The notes below the pieces were generated by a model, which saw only the letters and a program-made list of their open reading frames with translations, was not told the origin of the DNA and searched no databases. 29,041 bases of DNA from contig JANBQC010000351.1 of the NCBI GenBank assembly GCA_027576995.1, forward strand, positions 1-29,041, read 5' to 3'. Shown here in pieces: positions 19,762 to 29,041 of this stretch (the stretch's first letter is position 1; each line of letters begins with the position of its first letter). The stretch is from Dimargaris cristalligena (taxonomy: Eukaryota > Kickxellomycota > Dimargaritomycetes > Dimargaritales > Dimargaritaceae). The position numbers and the translations under genes are program-made.

Positions 19762-22700
19762 ATGACCAAACCCGGCGAGGTATTCTCCACCTCCCCCCAC
19801 TTCTTCGAATTCCCGAAGAACAATGACAAGAAATGTAAGTCACCACCCCCAGTTTGCTGGCTCGCGTTAATAGGCTCCATGGGGGCACTTCATACCCTAA
19901 CTAGCTATAGTTTACTGACTGGCATACACTCTGGGGCCGAAGTGTATGCGCATACAAAGCCAGTTCCCGATATATCTATGCCTGGAATACTTCCAAGGAT
20001 CGATTTATTCACACCTTACCTGCCATTATTATTATTGTTTCCCATATGGTTCGATGTGCCCAATGTCACCAACATTCACTGACTCTTTAACTCGCACCGA
20101 TTGATTCGGTCGACTGGTTGCTTCCGCTGATCCAGTCGTCATTGGCGTATGTGCCATGGATAAAAAGGCACGGTCCAAGCACATGGGTAACATCATCGAG
20201 CGTCTCATGCAATACGGTATCTTCGAAATCATCGTCTTTGGTGACAAAGTGATCCTGGATGAGGGTGAGTTAAATATATACCACTGTGGGGGGGATCCGC
20301 ACCCCCCCAACCTCAACTTCTTTGGCGTATTCTCTTCCCAATATTCTGCATTTTGGGGAATTCTGACAATAAGGCATGCAAAGATGTACGAGGCGGTCAC
20401 ACCTTACCCACCGTGTGCCCCCAATATTTTCCTTGGAGGAGGAAGTGTCCATAATTTGAATTTCCCCCACGTTGGGCAGTAAGAGTTGGCTTGAGCGGCG
20501 CCCAGGTTCCACAAACCCCACACTGTCTCCCCAGCCGATTTTTCCCACCCCTTTGTCCCTCTGCCTGGAACTGTCACTTCAAGGTCCCCCCCACTCTACC
20601 ATTTGGCCAGTCTCCCCTCCATTTCAGGTGCTATTTATCCGGTTCATTAATTCCCATGTATGGTATTGTGACCGGAACTTCTTCTATTGGTGTACTCATC
20701 CATGTGTACTGCTTTTTGACTATTCCCTCCATCTCCCCTGACCTCTATAACCCCCCCCCCGGGTGTGCCACAGACATCGAGCAATGGCCCTATTGTGACT
20801 ACATGATCTCCTTCTTTTCCAAGGGATTCCCCCTTCGAAAGGCCATCGCCTACCAGAAATTACGTGGAGTGTTTAGCGTGAACAACCTTCCGCTTCAGGA
20901 ACTACTTTGGGACCGCCGTCTGGTCATGGAGGTACTTGGTCGCATCGGTGTCCATACTCCACCCCGCTGGACTGTCAGTCGGGACGGGGGCCCCTTTGTC
21001 TCCGACGATGTAGCCGCCATTCTCAAGAACCGCATGGGGGTGAGGCTGAAGCGTACCGAAAAGCCCCCCGTGGTTCACCATATTGACGAGGACACCATTT
21101 CCATCAATGGCGAAATCATCCGTAAACCATTTGTCGAAAAGCCGGTATCGGGGGAAGATCACAATATTTACATTTACTTTTCCACCGAACAGGGTGGCGG
21201 GGTGCGTAAACTCTTCCGCAAGGTAAGTATAGTCAATTTCACCTATTTGTAAGGGCAAACAGATAGAATGCGATAGCGACAGGAGGATTGTCCCCCTATT
21301 GCATCCGGCATTTCTTTTTTTCGTGACTCTTAGTGACTGGTCCACTGATCATCGTGGTTTCGACCATCGACCTTTCCCTTGTTTGATTATTTGTAAATCA
21401 GCCAATTCCGCAACCCTGAGTTTACCAGCTATCTGTACTCATCAGCCGGTCTAATGTTTTGTCTCGCCCTTTGAATGTCCGTTTCCAGGTGGGAAACAAG
21501 TCCAGTGAGTACTTCCCCGACCTCTGGGAAATTCGGAAAGAAGGTTCCTTTATCTACGAAGTAAGTACAGTATACACATTATTATGGTCACCGTTGGGTG
21601 ATAAAAGGTTCAGGATTAAAACATTTTGGAATTACTTATCTGACCTACCACCAAAAAGCACAGATGAATACATTGAATCATCCGTCTAACCCACACTCAA
21701 CTAAACTTCATTCGAGTGCCCAATTAGGACTTCATGGATGTTGACAACGCCGAAGATGTAAAGGTCTACACTATCGGAACCAACTACATCCACGCTGAAA
21801 CCCGCAAGTAAGTCACTCCCCGTTAAGCAATCATATTGGCCCAAATATCCATTTCGCTGAAAGCCTCCACCTCTATCGTGCCACTAATCATTACACTTCA
21901 CTGATGTATCAATAACCTCCAATCACATCCTATTATTTCCCCTTATTTCCTAACCAGATCCCCGGTTGTGGATGGAATTGTCAAACGCAATGCTGATGGT
22001 AAAGAAGTGCGATACGAAACCGAATTGACCCCCGAGGAAAAACGATTCGCGCGGAAAGTGTCCATGAGTTTCGGCCAGGCCGTTTGCGGCATCGACTTCC
22101 TGCGGGTCGATGGGACCTCCTACGTGATTGATGTCAACGGCTGGTCATTTGTCAAGGGCTGTAGCGAGTACTACGAAGTATGTTCACAGTACCTACACGA
22201 TATTTTCCTGCAAGCGGCCGAACGTCGGTGGTTCTCCATGTATCTGTGGAAGAAACCGTCCTACGACGACCAGTGGACCCTGAAGGGGTTTCTGTCCGTT
22301 TTCCGCCATGCCGACCGGACCCCCAAGCAGAAAATCAAGTACGGTTTTACCAGCGAACCCTTCGTCGCTCTCCTCAAAGGGACTCACCAGGAGGTCATTC
22401 TACGCAAGGAAACCGACCTTGCCCAGGTTCTCAAGGCGGCGGAGACGGCCCAGGAGGCGAACTTGGAAGACGAGGATAAGCTCGAGCAACTCCAATCCAT
22501 TCTGAGCCGCAAAATGGGGATGGAAGGGACCAAAGTGCAGCTTAAGCCGTCTTACAGCAAGGTCACGGGGGCTCTGGTCAAACTCCAGGTCATTTTGAAA
22601 TGGGGTGGCGGTTGCACCCACGCCGGTATCCACCACACCCGCGAATTGGCCGATAATATGCGCAAGGACCTGATCATACTTAACAAGCGTATCCTGGACG

Positions 22701-24460
22701 ATGTGGTTGTGTACTCGAGCTCGGAGCAGCGTGTCATTGCGACCGCCAAGGTCTTCTGCGAACGCCTACTCAATTGTACCCATCTACCATCGGACTTCCT
22801 CATTATCCGCAAAGATATGTTGGACGACAGTAACGCGGCCAAGGAAGAAATGGACCACGTCAAGTCCCGGCTCAAGGCATTTTTCAAGGCCCACGAGGCG
22901 AACCTGGAGGTAAGCAAGGGCTTTGACCTGCCCGACGAAATGGAGGACCCTCAGACCTTCGTTCGCGGCGTGTACGATCTCCTTACCCGAGTGACTCGCA
23001 ACATGCGCAAAAACCTCGAATCCCCTCAGGTCCAGAATGCCATCCTCAAGAACTATTACTGGTGCTGCAATGAGAATGTGGCCCTGTTCCGCGAGCGCTG
23101 GGAGAAATTGTTGCAGGATTTCGGCAAGGTGGAGAAGAATAAGTTCGACCCGGGGAAGGTGGGCGAGTTGTACGACTCACTCAAATACGACGCTCTGCAT
23201 AATCGAAAGCTCATGGATCGGATTTTTGTGAGTCCCGATGGGTCGGGCAACAGCTCCAGTTCGTCGCACCAGCGCAACCCCAGTGGGGGAAATTCGGCCA
23301 ATTTGGGCGAGTCGCTGGGTCTGACACCCGCGAACACCCATCACCCCTCTAGCCGCCGCATCAGCGATGTGTTTAATAGCCTGTCGCTCAGCCAGGCAAC
23401 CCAGCCGCCCTTCAATGATAGCTTCCAATCCCCGTCGGGCAGAACGACCTCCTTACCCGCTACTAGCCTCTTTACGACTCCGCCTTCTTCGGAAGGATCC
23501 GTTGGTGGTGGGGGTTCAGCCCCCCAATTGCCGAGACCAATCCCGCTCAACCCAGCCCGCCCCACGGCCTATCGAATGACGCCAGGCACCTCTGGGGGTA
23601 GTTCCGTCGAGGATTCTACTTCCAATACTGTCGCTCCTGTATTGACCAGTGGAGGAGGTCCCCCCAGCTCCCAAAGCCGCGGGGGAGGAGGGGGTGGTGA
23701 CACCGCCGGGGTCTCACCCTTGGACAAATCGCCACCCACTCCCACGGCCGCCTCGTACCCGTCATCGTCGTTGTCTCGTCGGGGTTCCTTGTCCTCGCGT
23801 GGCCGAATCTCTCCCTTCCCCTACAACCGGACTTCGTTGGCCCGGGCGGGTGGGAATAGTACCAGTGGCCATACCCCTGAATCAATCCGCGAACTGTACC
23901 ACAAGGCCAAACTACTGTTTGACTTTGTGACCCCTCGCGAATACGGCATTGATGAGTCCGAGAAGTTGGAAATCGGCGTCCTCACGTCCGTACCTTTGCT
24001 TAAACAGATCATCTCAGATCTCCGCCAAATGACCCAGCAAGACTACCCCGGCTGTCGCCTGTATTTCACCAAAGAATCCCACATCCATACCCTCCTCAAC
24101 TGTGTTTTCCTCAGTGGCTTACCGACGAATTTTTCGGTTTACCAAGCGGGTGAATTGGATTTCTTGACCCAAATCACGTTTGAAGTGTACGAACGGAAGC
24201 GTGACCATCAGGGATTAGAGCCCGAATATTCGCTGCGCCTGGGCTTTAGTCCTGGGGCTTATTACTCGAATGTGATTGACCATCAGGTCGACTCTAACCA
24301 CGCCCTGGCCGCGGCGGCTCGCCGTGATTTGACCGATCATATTGAGCTGAACAAGGCGCTGGGTTATTTCCAGACCATGCTCGACGACACGGAAAAAAGG
24401 GATCGTGGCTCGGGACCCCGACTGACCAACAGACTGGACCCCGACGTGGCTAAATCCTAG
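19762..24460 (+). CDS. VIP1: Diphosphoinositol pentakisphosphate kinase (Vip1/Asp1/PPIP5K)
   Basis: Six exons: 19762-19834, 20136-20264, 20774-21222, 21489-21560, 21728-21807 and 21958-24460. Donors are GTAAGT except GTGAGT at intron 2, acceptors end in AG, and phases 1,1,0,0,2 join to give 1101 aa (yeast Vip1 is of similar size). The ATG at 19762 has a good context (TCACCATGA). Residues 25-350 are the ATP-grasp kinase: IGVCAMDKKARSKHM, FGDKVILDED, SRDGGPF, KPFVEKPVSGEDHNIYIY, and the metal-binding D326-V-N328. From 384 a histidine-acid-phosphatase-like domain begins with RHADRTPKQK and includes SHIHTLL around His976. It is interrupted by a Ser/Gly/Pro-rich insert at about 697-905. The enzyme makes 1-position inositol pyrophosphates that control phosphate sensing through SPX domains. 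A GAGGTAAGC inside exon 6 (near 22910) is not treated as an intron. Confidence 0.94.
20288..20308. repeat. Perfect G7/C7 hairpin in VIP1 intron 2
   Basis: Seven G, a seven-base loop (ATCCGCA) and seven C form an all-GC stem 23 nt after the intron 2 donor. The same intron ends with a run of ten C (20751-20760) 13 nt before the acceptor. A strong stem beside the splice donor could slow splicing; that is inference. Confidence 0.7.
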
Positions 24461-26920
24461 ATATTCAAAGAATTTGTCCGCTAATATACTAGTTGAAACC
24501 TTTGTTGCGTACTCCCCATGTAGTTTGATAATACCACGGTGTTTTATTTTATTATATTTATTTTTCGTATGTGGTCCCTCTGCCTATCTATACATCACAT
24601 TTGCAATCCCTGTAGCATTTAGATTAGATTTAAAACAGCATTGTCTAGTATCATATATTTAAGTAAACACATCGATGATTTGCCATTCTTATTTTGATGT
24701 ACGCGCCTAGGTACCATGGTTATAAGTTGCTCAGCATATTTTTGGGCCAGGTTGGTAGCAATCTATAGTGTGAGTGAATTTCCTGGCAATAATGTGTGTA
24801 GTTTGGTATTTCCCGTTTTAAGGGATGTTATAAAATCATACATATGACCTCGATCCCCTATTCAACTTGTTCAATATATAGAAAAAGCCTACCACCGAAT
24901 AAACTAAGCACCCACTACCATTTTTTTACAGTCTGTGACTTCCTGGATTGGCACGCTACTTAAACTGATCTAATTATATATATCATTTATGAAACACAAA
25001 ATATACCTTCCTACTGGGCAACCTCTTGACTCATTATACTAATATATCAGAATATGGTTACATGATGAGTATTATACATGGCGGGTTTGGGATAAGTGGC
25101 GCCTCGTCAACGGCATCCGAAAAGGCAGCCGGTACGCAGTAGAATACAACCGGTAATACGGCTTCACCTGGAAATTGTAAAGCGAATTTTAAATTTGGAG
25201 TGGAGAGTTTAGTGTGGGGAACAGTATTGGTGCAATTGTTGAATAGGGTTACTAATGCCACCGTAAAGCCACCCCAGGAAAGGCTTACTTTCGGCTTGTG
25301 CGTATTATTCCCGCCGTTAGCTCGATTTAACATTTGGGGCACTCAATCAATCCACCCCATAAAGTACTACAAGTGTGCGCCCACAAGTACCCTAGATTAG
25401 TCTATAACAGTCTCCAGTATTATCTTACCCGTTATTTAAGCCTTGGTGACCGAATTCGGTTGTCGAGATTCTCCCATGAATGAACGGATATCTCGTAAGG
25501 GGTCTCTATCAAGTTCACCATCGACCCGACTCGGAGTACTTTTTACTACTCGATACATACATTATATGCCTGCGTCCATGAACCAGCACGCCACCTCCCC
25601 TGCCGGCATTGCTAACCAACCTTTATCGACACTTAGAGGTGTAGATCCTTTTTCGTCAGCGTATTTCTCCATTTCGGGAATATAAAATATATAAAACATA
25701 CTCTGCAGACCACCTAATATCTTTACCGCAGCGTACCCTCCCTCTCCCCCCTCTTTTTTTTTGGTGCTTTAGGCAACGACTTCGGGATGGCCAATAGGGC
25801 TAACGGGCTGTCGATTGAGGCTTCCGAGAATGCGACTCAGTGCACGGCCACTCAATATTCCCTCGGGTGCCACGTTGGAGAAAATGATAATAATAATAAT
25901 AATAAATGAAGCAGACGAGGACAGTGCATTTCTACGGTTCATTAGATGGAGTTACGGTCTCATCCATTGTTCCGACTGGCTGTGCTGCTGTGGTCAAACA
26001 CACGTCCACAAGCTGAAGCCATTACCAAGAAACCCGGAAAGGGATAGAGTCATGTAACCATGGGCCCAGTGACCATCCACCCCAAAGGGGACATGCTAGG
26101 AGAAATACGGGTAGGGTTGTAGTACGTGGATTTTAATGGTATCACCTTTTATGTGTCACCGCCGGGTAGTGGAAGCATCAGGGCTCGGGTTTTGCGTAAA
26201 ATAAAAAAAGGGAGGAAAGGAAAGGGGTTCAACTGTAAGGGATTTTGCATCAATCGAAAAGTGGTATCGGGTGCTCTACCGTAGTACCAACTTATTCGCC
26301 TTTCCTTACACCGCAACCACTCCATACCCTATACTATGGGTGGTCCGTGAAGAAAGATGATGCCTATAGAAAAGGCGCTATAGTACAGCAATGCCCATTA
26401 TGGGAAACCGCCGAGGTAAGGGCCTGGTCATAGTAGCGTAGACTAGCTCGTCCAATTTTGGCCAAAACCAATTTTCTCATTTACTACTCCCAAAATCCCA
26501 CCCTACACGATTGAATCTCGCCTACATTATATTCATGTGAGATGGCAATTGGCCAATGGAAAAGGCACTGGTGGAGCCAATAAAGGTTAGCCGGGGTCTT
26601 TTAATGGCTAGTGAGTATAGGGTACCTGTGGAATGGCCATAGACTACATCAGTCTGCTAAGCGGGGGGTGACCAAGTTCAACCTATATAAGCTAATATTT
26701 CCGCCGCTATTCACCACTCATCATACCTCATAGTTTTTTTAATTGCCTATTATTTTTGGCACACCGTAGATATATTTATCAAGCCTTTTTTTAACCCGTA
26801 CCTCCACAATCTGAAACGGCAGAATATATCTTGATTATTTTCATCCGCGCCCGCTTAATTTAACCACTTTTTTTATTAACTCTATTTTAACGGCCCGTCA
26901 ACCCCGATCCTCGATTCGAC
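24461..26920. other. Gene-poor spacer between VIP1 and the two-finger gene
   Basis: AT-rich near VIP1 (T-rich 3' flank at 24540-24570, likely containing its poly(A) region). Open frames at 25058-25342 (minus, GTG start), 25443-25685, 25815-26057 and 26245-26433 have no domain I know. The last 200 bp are T-rich and hold the promoter and 5' UTR of the two-finger gene. I see no tRNA, and no long repeat shared with the rest of the window. Confidence 0.55.
25887..25905 (+). repeat. (ATA)6 microsatellite
   Basis: Six ATA units plus one A form a simple trinucleotide repeat in the gene-poor spacer. It lies within a short unrecognised frame, where it would encode an isoleucine run, and this argues against that frame being a gene. 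Confidence 0.85.
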
Positions 26921-27658
26921 ATGCGTAATCTCAAGGTGACGACGACTTGTTTGCTTCTACTGGGCTCACTCGCACTCGTTCGTGCTTCGCAACCGGATAA
27001 TCAAACTCCTGACATCGACGATTTAATCAATCTCGATAGCTCGTATGTTCGAGATGACGCGGAGGTCCAAGGACTGATGGACGAGTTGCTTTGTAGTAAT
27101 CTATCGCCCGAAGAAGCCCTGCAATGCAACCAAATGCTTAGCCTTGGGCTATTTTGGCCGGATAATGAGAAAGTACAAGGTCAGCAGGGCCCCACTGAAC
27201 CACTAACTGCCGAGCCCGAGGCAATGTTACCCCCTCTCCCTCTTCCTCCTCCTCCTTATGTACGAAAGATGGGGCCCGTTACGGGTTGGCGGGCCAGCGG
27301 AAAAGGCCATCGTTCCACGTTGGGCCCGGTGCCTCTCTACGATTTCCAAGGCAACCTATGGGACCCCAGTAACCTTGACCAGTGGGTTAACGAGGATGGG
27401 GTCTTCTATCAGCCGATTAAGCAGTATAAGCAAGCGAATCCCCTAATTTGTCCGGTGTGCCAAGATACGTTTACTCGTTCAGCCAATCGCGACCGCCATA
27501 TGTTAACTCACATTGGTGATCGAAGCTATTCCTGCCCGGATTGCGATAAGAAATTCACTCGCTTGGAGACTAAATACATTCACTCGGCTAAGTGGTGTTC
27601 CAAAGATCGCGACAATATGATTAAGTTTATCGCTGTGACGCCCCGAAAGAAACTGTAA
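26921..27658 (+). CDS. Secretory-signal protein with two C-terminal zinc fingers
   Basis: This intronless gene encodes 245 aa with a genuine ATG. Residues 1-22 are a signal peptide (MRNLKV, core CLLLLGSLALV, cleavage VRA|SQ). An acidic, hydrophobic-patterned stretch follows at 29-60, with DIDDLINLD and GLMDELL, which resembles an activation domain. A proline-rich stretch covers 103-113. Finger 1 (177-197) is a normal C-x2-C-x12-H-x3-H. Finger 2 (205-226) is C-x2-C-x12-H-x4-C, a C2HC variant. The C-terminus is basic (TPRKKL). The signal peptide, the R-A-S boundary and the DD-[YL]-IN motif recall the product of 923-2122, so the two look like distant members of one family with different finger sets. 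Secretion is a sequence prediction; a nuclear effector role is inference. The alternative is an ordinary transcription factor with a chance hydrophobic N-terminus. Confidence 0.85.
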   Translation: MRNLKVTTTCLLLLGSLALVRASQPDNQTPDIDDLINLDSSYVRDDAEVQGLMDELLCSNLSPEEALQCNQMLSLGLFWPDNEKVQGQQGPTEPLTAEPEAMLPPLPLPPPPYVRKMGPVTGWRASGKGHRSTLGPVPLYDFQGNLWDPSNLDQWVNEDGVFYQPIKQYKQANPLICPVCQDTFTRSANRDRHMLTHIGDRSYSCPDCDKKFTRLETKYIHSAKWCSKDRDNMIKFIAVTPRKKL

Positions 27659-27689
27659 TTTTCCATCATCATGAGTGTAGCCCTTTTTT

Positions 27690-27695
27690 AATAAA
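27690..27695 (+). terminator. Poly(A) signal AATAAA for the two-finger gene
   Basis: AATAAA lies 31 nt after the TAA stop. A second AATAAA occurs near 27751. Either would suit cleavage of this transcript. Confidence 0.55.
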
Positions 27696-27831
27696 CCGTT
27701 ATTAGGTATATCGAATAAGCGCATTCCTAACCCTAGATCCCATTATATTTGCAATAAAAATCAATGGCTTTTTACTACGGTCGATTCTTTAAGCTTTTTT
27801 TGGTTATTATGCCTCGTTTAGTATGTAGCTG

Positions 27832-27924
27832 GTATTCATTAGAGATGATTTGGACCATTAGGATCACTCCAAATGTCCGATACAGTGAATGACACTCGGG
27901 GGGGGAGATGCATCCCAACAAATA
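27832..27924 (-). repeat. Dispersed repeat, right copy of an inverted pair
   Basis: This is the reverse complement of 3317-3407 at close to 90% identity, with a two-base difference in a homopolymer (eight G here). It starts about 170 bp after the two-finger gene, whereas its partner lies about 1.2 kb upstream of the nine-finger gene. Confidence 0.75.
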
Positions 27925-28636
27925 CAGGGGAAATATGAATTTAATTCAAAAACCTTGCTTTTTATCCCTTTCTTTCTAGTTAATCTAAAAAGCACATATA
28001 TACTTATTTTGCCCTTAGTAAGTTCACATCAGTATCTGTTTATTAGTTTCCCTTCATCCCTAGTTTATATTGAATGGGTATTAGCTGAGATTACTCTCGA
28101 CATTGTTGATTATATAAGGCCACAGGTGTGGAATTGTATCCATATAGGACTAGACTCTTGAATATCAATTGTTCTGAACAGTGTCAGGCCATTTAATCCA
28201 CCCTAATACTCTGGGTATAAACACCTAGCTAAATTAGGTCATATTGCACTATATCTAGCCTTCCCATAGCACACCCCATATTATGGGATCATCCTTATCA
28301 TATAACCCTCCTCAAACCAGGTCTCCCCACTTCACACTAATTACTTGAGTGCTAACCCAGTGAGTCTTCCAGTTACCATCAAAGTCTTCCAGATATGTGT
28401 AACCATCCAGTCAGCCTATTTATCAATACATAGTCTAGTAGTATCTTTCCCTTGGGACCTCCCTCTGGAGTTGTCCCCATATATATTTAACCAGGCCCCT
28501 TAGGACCAGTTAGCTTCCTTAGCTTATTCCTACCCCCTAGTTTATCCTAATAAACTCTATATATGCTTACCCCTTTTTGTACTAACCATTAAGTACACCT
28601 GCTGTAGATCCCTTGCAGATCCCATCTTTAAAGCCT

Positions 28637-28762
28637 TATTAGTTAGTACTATGGCCCATACCTAATACTAGTAGCCCACTTAGCCAAGTCTAAGCCCTAC
28701 CTACTGTTAGAAGCTTATCCTCCAGACTCTTGATGGACTAAGAGTAGTTAACCCAGGTGATA
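28637..28762 (+). repeat. Dispersed direct repeat, right copy
   Basis: This is the partner of 21-146, gapless, with 17 differences in 126. At the CG sites of the left copy this copy reads TA, as expected from cytosine deamination on both strands. Confidence 0.8.
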
Positions 28763-29041
28763 GTGGATCTAGAGTACTTTAGTAATGGCTAAAGTTATGA
28801 ATTATGTAATAAACTAATTATAGTTACTTGGGGTAATAGTAGTATATATATTCCCATTACTGGGTACTACTTCTTCTGTGGTACATCTGATATCCTCTTA
28901 TCCTAACTAGCTATGAAAAGGGCGGCTATTCCTTTAGGTAGATTTAAAGGCCTTGGGTAAGTAGTATATGGTGTAAAGAACTGAAATCAAATCCTTGAAA
29001 ACTGAACTTTATTTGAAAAGATAGATAATAAAAGGGAAAGG

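Larger units (their letters stand above)
27659..29041. other. Repeat-bearing AT-rich flank
   Basis: Beyond the two-finger gene there is no recognisable gene. The stretch holds one arm of the inverted repeat pair (27832-27924) and the right copy of the 126-bp direct repeat (28637-28762). The frame at 27889-28161 is mostly hydrophobic low-information sequence overlapping the repeat. Confidence 0.6.

Noticed and set aside
22910..22956. Possible intron in VIP1 exon 6 (GAGGTAAGCAAG donor)
   Set aside because: The nearest AG would make an intron of under 50 nt, far shorter than the others (150-509 nt), and the reading frame continues smoothly through it.
28300..29041. LTR of a retrotransposon at the right end
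   Set aside because: I found no TG...CA ends, primer-binding site or flanking duplication; only the 126-bp repeat is supported.

Overview
The window looks like nuclear DNA of a fungus. It carries seven protein genes. Five are housekeeping genes whose nearest relatives in my memory are fungal: EXO84, a mitochondrial 3-hydroxyisobutyryl-CoA hydrolase (Ehd3/HIBCH type), RAD3/XPD, HIS5 and VIP1/Asp1. A histidine-biosynthesis gene argues against an animal, and the nine spliceosomal introns (150-509 nt, eight GTAAGT/GTAAGC donors and one GTGAGT) fit a filamentous or early-diverging fungus. The exact lineage cannot be read from the sequence; an early-diverging group is only a guess.

Layout: (1) 1-922, AT-rich DNA with decayed dispersed repeats. 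(2) 923-2122, minus strand, a protein with a signal peptide, an acidic segment, a basic NLS-like patch and nine C2H2 zinc fingers. (3) 2123-5592, gene-poor repeat-bearing DNA. (4) 5593-9234, minus, EXO84 in four exons. (5) 10618-12375, minus, HIBCH. (6) 13236-15730, minus, RAD3 in two exons. (7) 15731-17045, a divergent promoter region. (8) 17046-18212, plus, HIS5. (9) 19762-24460, plus, VIP1 in six exons. (10) 24461-26920, gene-poor DNA. (11) 26921-27658, plus, a second protein with a signal peptide, acidic segment and zinc fingers (two). (12) 27659-29041, repeat-bearing DNA. All four genes left of about 16 kb are on the minus strand and all three to the right are on the plus strand.

The five central genes serve unrelated core functions (exocytosis, valine catabolism or mitoribosome, TFIIH, histidine synthesis, inositol pyrophosphates) and do not form a pathway cluster. 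The most unusual content is the pair of intronless genes at the two ends. Each joins a textbook-looking secretion signal ending in [AV]-R-A-S to an acidic N-terminus and C2H2 fingers. They look like members of one family of secreted, possibly DNA-binding proteins lying in repeat-rich DNA. Secreted zinc-finger nuclear effectors are known in a plant-pathogenic fungus; the interpretation here is inference.

Several long reading frames begin at TTG or GTG codons. I moved the starts to the first credible ATG, which exposes the signal peptide of the first zinc-finger gene and the mitochondrial leader of HIBCH.
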